DNA from: Tetrahymena thermophila SB210
Taxonomy: Eukaryota; Ciliophora; Oligohymenophorea; Hymenostomatida; Tetrahymenidae
Direction of reading: 5' to 3'
Length of the DNA: 64,000 bases
NCBI RefSeq assembly: GCF_000189635.1
Contig: NW_002476262.1
Location: 372,001 to 436,000, forward strand
Of this stretch, positions 60,685 through 64,000 are shown one piece after another. The notes beneath the pieces are model-generated. The model saw only the letters and a list, made by a program, of their open reading frames with translations, was not told the DNA's origin and made no database searches. Position 1 is the first letter of the stretch, and each line of letters opens with the position of its first letter. The position numbers and the translations under genes were made by a program.

Positions 60685-63600
60685 ATGAAATCTAATTTTG
60701 CACCAACTTCATTCTTTCCTGAAGTATTTATTTTCATAAATGATTTTATGTTTATTCTTCAATTAATTTAGGCTGAAAATGATTTGTTTTAACCTTATAA
60801 AAATCTTGTTACGATTTTACAGAACCCTAGTAAAACATTGAAAGATGCTGAGGTAATAAGTTAAATTATTAAATTAACGCATTTACAAACCAAATCTTTT
60901 CTGTTATTTCAAATAGGCAATTTACTAGTAGATAGAAAACCATCCTTATATAAAAAAATTCTTTGGAGAAAACATTTCAGATAAATCTGCAGCTCTTTAA
61001 GTATATAATTTTATTTTTTTCATTTATATTCTACTTTTAGCTGAATAACACTTTTCAAAAAATGTTAGCTTTGTAAAAACATGTCTGTCCAGTTTTTTAA
61101 AAGAGGAGATATTGTTATGGCTCAAGGAGATTAAAGTGATAATAAGCTCTACGTAATACTCGAAGGAAAAGTAGGGATAGTTATAAATTTTAAAGGACCA
61201 AAACCTCCTGATGGTGCAATATACGACAGAGATTTATAGTAAAATATTTTGTTATTTATATAATCTTCAATTTCATTTAATTTTTTTAATTAAAAGGGAG
61301 AAGTTAGAAAGAGAATAGTAGGAGTCTATATAAAGCTAAGAAGACAAGATTGATGAAGAACTAATAAAAAGAATCATTTCAATATTTAAAAAAGATAAAG
61401 AGGATGATAAAAAGAAGTATGTACCTTTTGGCGAGGAACCTGAAATGCAAAAGAGAGTTGCTATTAACAAGCATTTAAATGATCTAATTGAAAATAAGAA
61501 TAGTATTCTTAAGCCAAAAGATGATCATAAATTTACAATAAGCTAGTCTAAATAAATGATGAAAAATAGATCTTCATCTATCTTCAAGCCTCCGTTTAAA
61601 TAGCTTTTAATGATTATTTAATAAAAAAAGAAAGAAAAACAATAGAAAGAGGTTGTATACTCACATAAACCTAGTCTTCATTTAGATCTTGAAGGGACCT
61701 AAAGTAGAAGTTTAGAGAAAAAAAACAGCTTTATTTCTCCTACAGATACTCCTAAAGCTAGAAAACTTTAGACTGAGTTATAGGAAACAAAAGAAAAAAA
61801 ATATTAATAATAGATTGAATCCTTTGGTACTAAAGTAAACGAGATTGGTAAAGGTACTGGGTTTGGTGATAAGGCTTTATTAGCTGCGAACCCCAAGCAA
61901 GCTGTTCGTAACGCAACAATTATTTGCACAACTCCTGTATTATGTATCATAGTGTACAGAAAAGTAAATGTTTAATAAAAAAAATATACTTTATTAGAAT
62001 TATTTTTTTATTAGGATTTTTTGAGAGTAGTAGAAAATTTCTCTGCTGAAGCTATTTTAAAGGAAAAAACAATAACGAGATAGTTTAAATTCTTTAAAGA
62101 TGTTAGCTCTACTTCATTAAAGGAGAGATTACTTTATTATTTTTAAGATATAAATTTATTGAAAAACGAATATGTGTGCAAGGAAGGAGAATATGCAGAA
62201 GGTTTGTATATTTTCGCAGAAGGAAAAGTCACACTATAAAAAAAATATGAAGACCAAAAAAATATATACTACTAAAAGTATTCAAACATAAGCATTTGTA
62301 CAATAGAAAGACCTACTTTTTTTTGTGAGGAAGTGATTTTTAGTAAGGAAGAAAAACCAAAGTAAAATAAATAAATAAACTTTGAAATGTAATGATTTAA
62401 GACTATTTATTTTAATCTAATATTTTAAATAGGTGCAAATACACTATTTAAGTTACAAGTCAAAAAGCTCACTTATATTTTTGTTCAAAGTAAAATTTTC
62501 TTTACAAGTTTCCCAAAGACGCTATTGAGGAATTAAACTAGTTTTACTAAGCAAGAGACTTATCGTATTAGTAATTATTTGACCATTGTAAAGAAGTACA
62601 ATTTAATAATGATCAAATTAAGAAATAAAATGAGAAGGCCATGAATGATAATGCCCATTATATGAATTTTTAGCAAAATAAAGTAACTTTTTATTAACAA
62701 ATTAGCATAAAAATTATAAATTAAAATAATTAACTCAAGGAACTTTTTACACAAATGAAAAGCGCTTGTATAGATTATTAAGTAAAAAAAGTTGTGCCTA
62801 AACTTATCGATTAATTTGAGAATCAGCAACATCTTGTTACATAAAATAATAAAATAAAATTGAATGATGACTTTGATCCTACTGTTTAAGATTTTTGTTC
62901 AAGAGTTGACTTTGTTATGAAGAAGAATATAGAAGAGAGGGAAATGGTCAAAAAAATTATTAAATAAAAAAAAATAAAGACAGACAAAAGAACCTTCAAA
63001 TAGAAGCAAAGTTCCTACAGTAAATATTTTTAAAGCAACCAGATGATTATTGTTAAATAATAAATAAAAAATAGAATTTGGCAAATAAAATTCTCAGTAA
63101 ATTTCATTTGAGGAAGATGAGATTATTTAAAGTAAATCATTTATTTATTTATTTATTTTTCAAGAATAAAATTAAGTTTTATTATTTTTTGAAAAATTTA
63201 AGGTGGAGAAGAGTCAAACTAAAATGCTGATAAAAAATTGAGTGTTGATTCTGAAGAAAAGATCAAGCTATTAAGAAATATTTTTTCAAAAGGAAAAAAA
63301 ATGAACTTGAATGATATTGATCTAAACTTATTTTATAGGAATTAGGAAGAATTATATGAAGATTCTGATGTGAATTTATTGTTAGACATTAGGAAACCAA
63401 AAAAAGCTTAGTAATCTTATAATACATAGAAATCATAAGAAATTAATGATTAAACTATGGAAATTGTCCCTAATATTTAAAGCATTCAATATCCTAACTC
63501 TCCTTCAAATAAAGGAGACTCATCACCAACTAAAAAAAATTTTGAATTTTAAAAATATGATTATTCTAATTTTGAAGCTGACGAATTAAAGACTCCTCCA

Positions 63601-64000
63601 CCTGAACTAAATAAAACACAGAGCTAACTAAAAACCAAATTAAACTAAAATGAATTAGACATAGGATACCTAGAGATGTTTAAAAAGCAATAATATTTTT
63701 ACATGGTTAGAAAAGGAGCCATCAAGATAAACCATAACACCGAGTTTCCTTAGCTTGACTTAAGAAAAAAAATACTTAAGAAGATAAAAAAAAGAAAAAG
63801 TTAAATAACTGATGGAGAAAAATTCTCGCACTCTTTTTGTTTAAGTCCATAGATTAAAAAACAATAATTTCTTAATAAATGTGCTAGCTACGATATATAA
63901 TAGTAAGATGAAGTAATTAAAATAAATTCATCAAATTATACTGATATTACTTCACAGATACAAAATGAGGAAAATGCATTTACAGATAGAAGCGATCCTA
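60685..64000 (+). CDS. Cyclic-nucleotide-binding-domain protein with interrupted domain (3' end outside window)
   Basis: Predicted exons are 60685-60723, 60772-60852, 60917-61000, 61069-61238, 61297-61963, 62015-62361, 62433-63019, 63075-63131 and 63203 onward; the frame is still open at 64000. The first cNMP module starts near residue 69 (NMSVQFFKRGDIVMAQGDQS, then VILEGKVGIVI), is interrupted by about 190 charged residues, and resumes at GTGFGDKALLAANPK with NATIICTTPVLCIIVYRK. A second module follows (FKDVSSTSLKERLLYYF, CKEGEYAEGLYIFAEGKV, AHLYFCSK). A third, poorer one may begin near DIGYLEMFKKQQYFYMVRKG. There is no kinase or channel domain in the visible part. The split-module design matches the other CNBD gene at 11419-16701, so the two may belong to one ciliate family. 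Nucleotide binding is unproven because the phosphate-binding cassette is altered. Confidence 0.78.

Noticed and set aside
62575..63084. Membrane-like minus-strand frames
   Set aside because: Antisense to Lys/Gln/Asn-rich exons of the second CNBD gene, which automatically read as Phe/Leu/Ile on the other strand.
1..64000. tRNA genes
   Set aside because: No cloverleaf with a GTTCRA-type T-loop was found by eye on either strand; a covariance search was not possible.
1..64000. Widespread pseudogenes because of many TAA/TAG codons
   Set aside because: TAA and TAG fall at Gln-like positions inside conserved domains (RING, Kelch, GBP, TRAPPC10), which is the ciliate code rather than decay.

Overview
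This window looks like a ciliate somatic (macronuclear-type) chromosome segment, most likely Tetrahymena or a close relative. The DNA is extremely AT-rich. Long reading frames appear only if TAA and TAG are read as glutamine and TGA is the sole stop. Introns are small (mostly 45-80 bp), very AT-rich and GT...AG. I rebuilt the genes by hand on that basis. For every complete spliced gene the summed exon length is a multiple of three, which is an internal check, not proof of splice sites. No function was tested by database search.

Layout: 18 protein genes, 11 on + and 7 on -, separated by AT-rich gaps. In order: (1) acidic C-terminus of a cut-off gene (+, 1-179); (2) RING/B-box/coiled-coil/LRR protein (-, 336-2879); (3) secreted papain-like cysteine peptidase (-, 3326-4456); (4) mitochondrial M16 protein of the MPP/bc1-core type lacking the zinc motif (-, 5317-8618); (5) protein with two half vWA domains in swapped order and a CaaX end (+, 9487-10458); (6) giant cyclic-nucleotide-binding-domain protein (+, 11419-16701); (7) coiled-coil plus Q/N-rich protein (-, 17369-21160); (8) TRAPPC10/Trs130-like TRAPP II subunit (+, 21864-26270); (9) RING/B-box/Kelch protein (+, 27341-31284); (10) Cyc8/Ssn6-like TPR protein (+, 32878-36106); (11) coiled-coil/FHA protein (-, 37173-38994); (12) small hypothetical (+, 39554-40193); (13, 14) tandem guanylate-binding-protein-like GTPases (+, 42368-45496 and 46003-48995); (15) small EF-hand protein (-, 49751-50329); (16) DPH2-like diphthamide synthesis subunit (-, 50610-52330); (17) Mei2-like RNA-binding protein with a huge low-complexity N-terminus (+, 53565-59486); (18) second cyclic-nucleotide-binding-domain protein, cut by the window end (+, 60685-64000).

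There is no sign of an operon or of one pathway shared by neighbours; this is an ordinary eukaryotic gene neighbourhood with two lineage-style expansions (tandem GBPs; two CNBD proteins with split domains) and two TRIM-like ubiquitin-ligase architectures. I found no rRNA, recognisable tRNA, CRISPR or transposon genes. The observations most worth following are the permuted-looking vWA protein, the tandem GBPs with nearly identical exon lengths, the CNBDs interrupted by very large insertions, the Mei2-type RRM, and an isolated structured GC-richer island in the largest gap.
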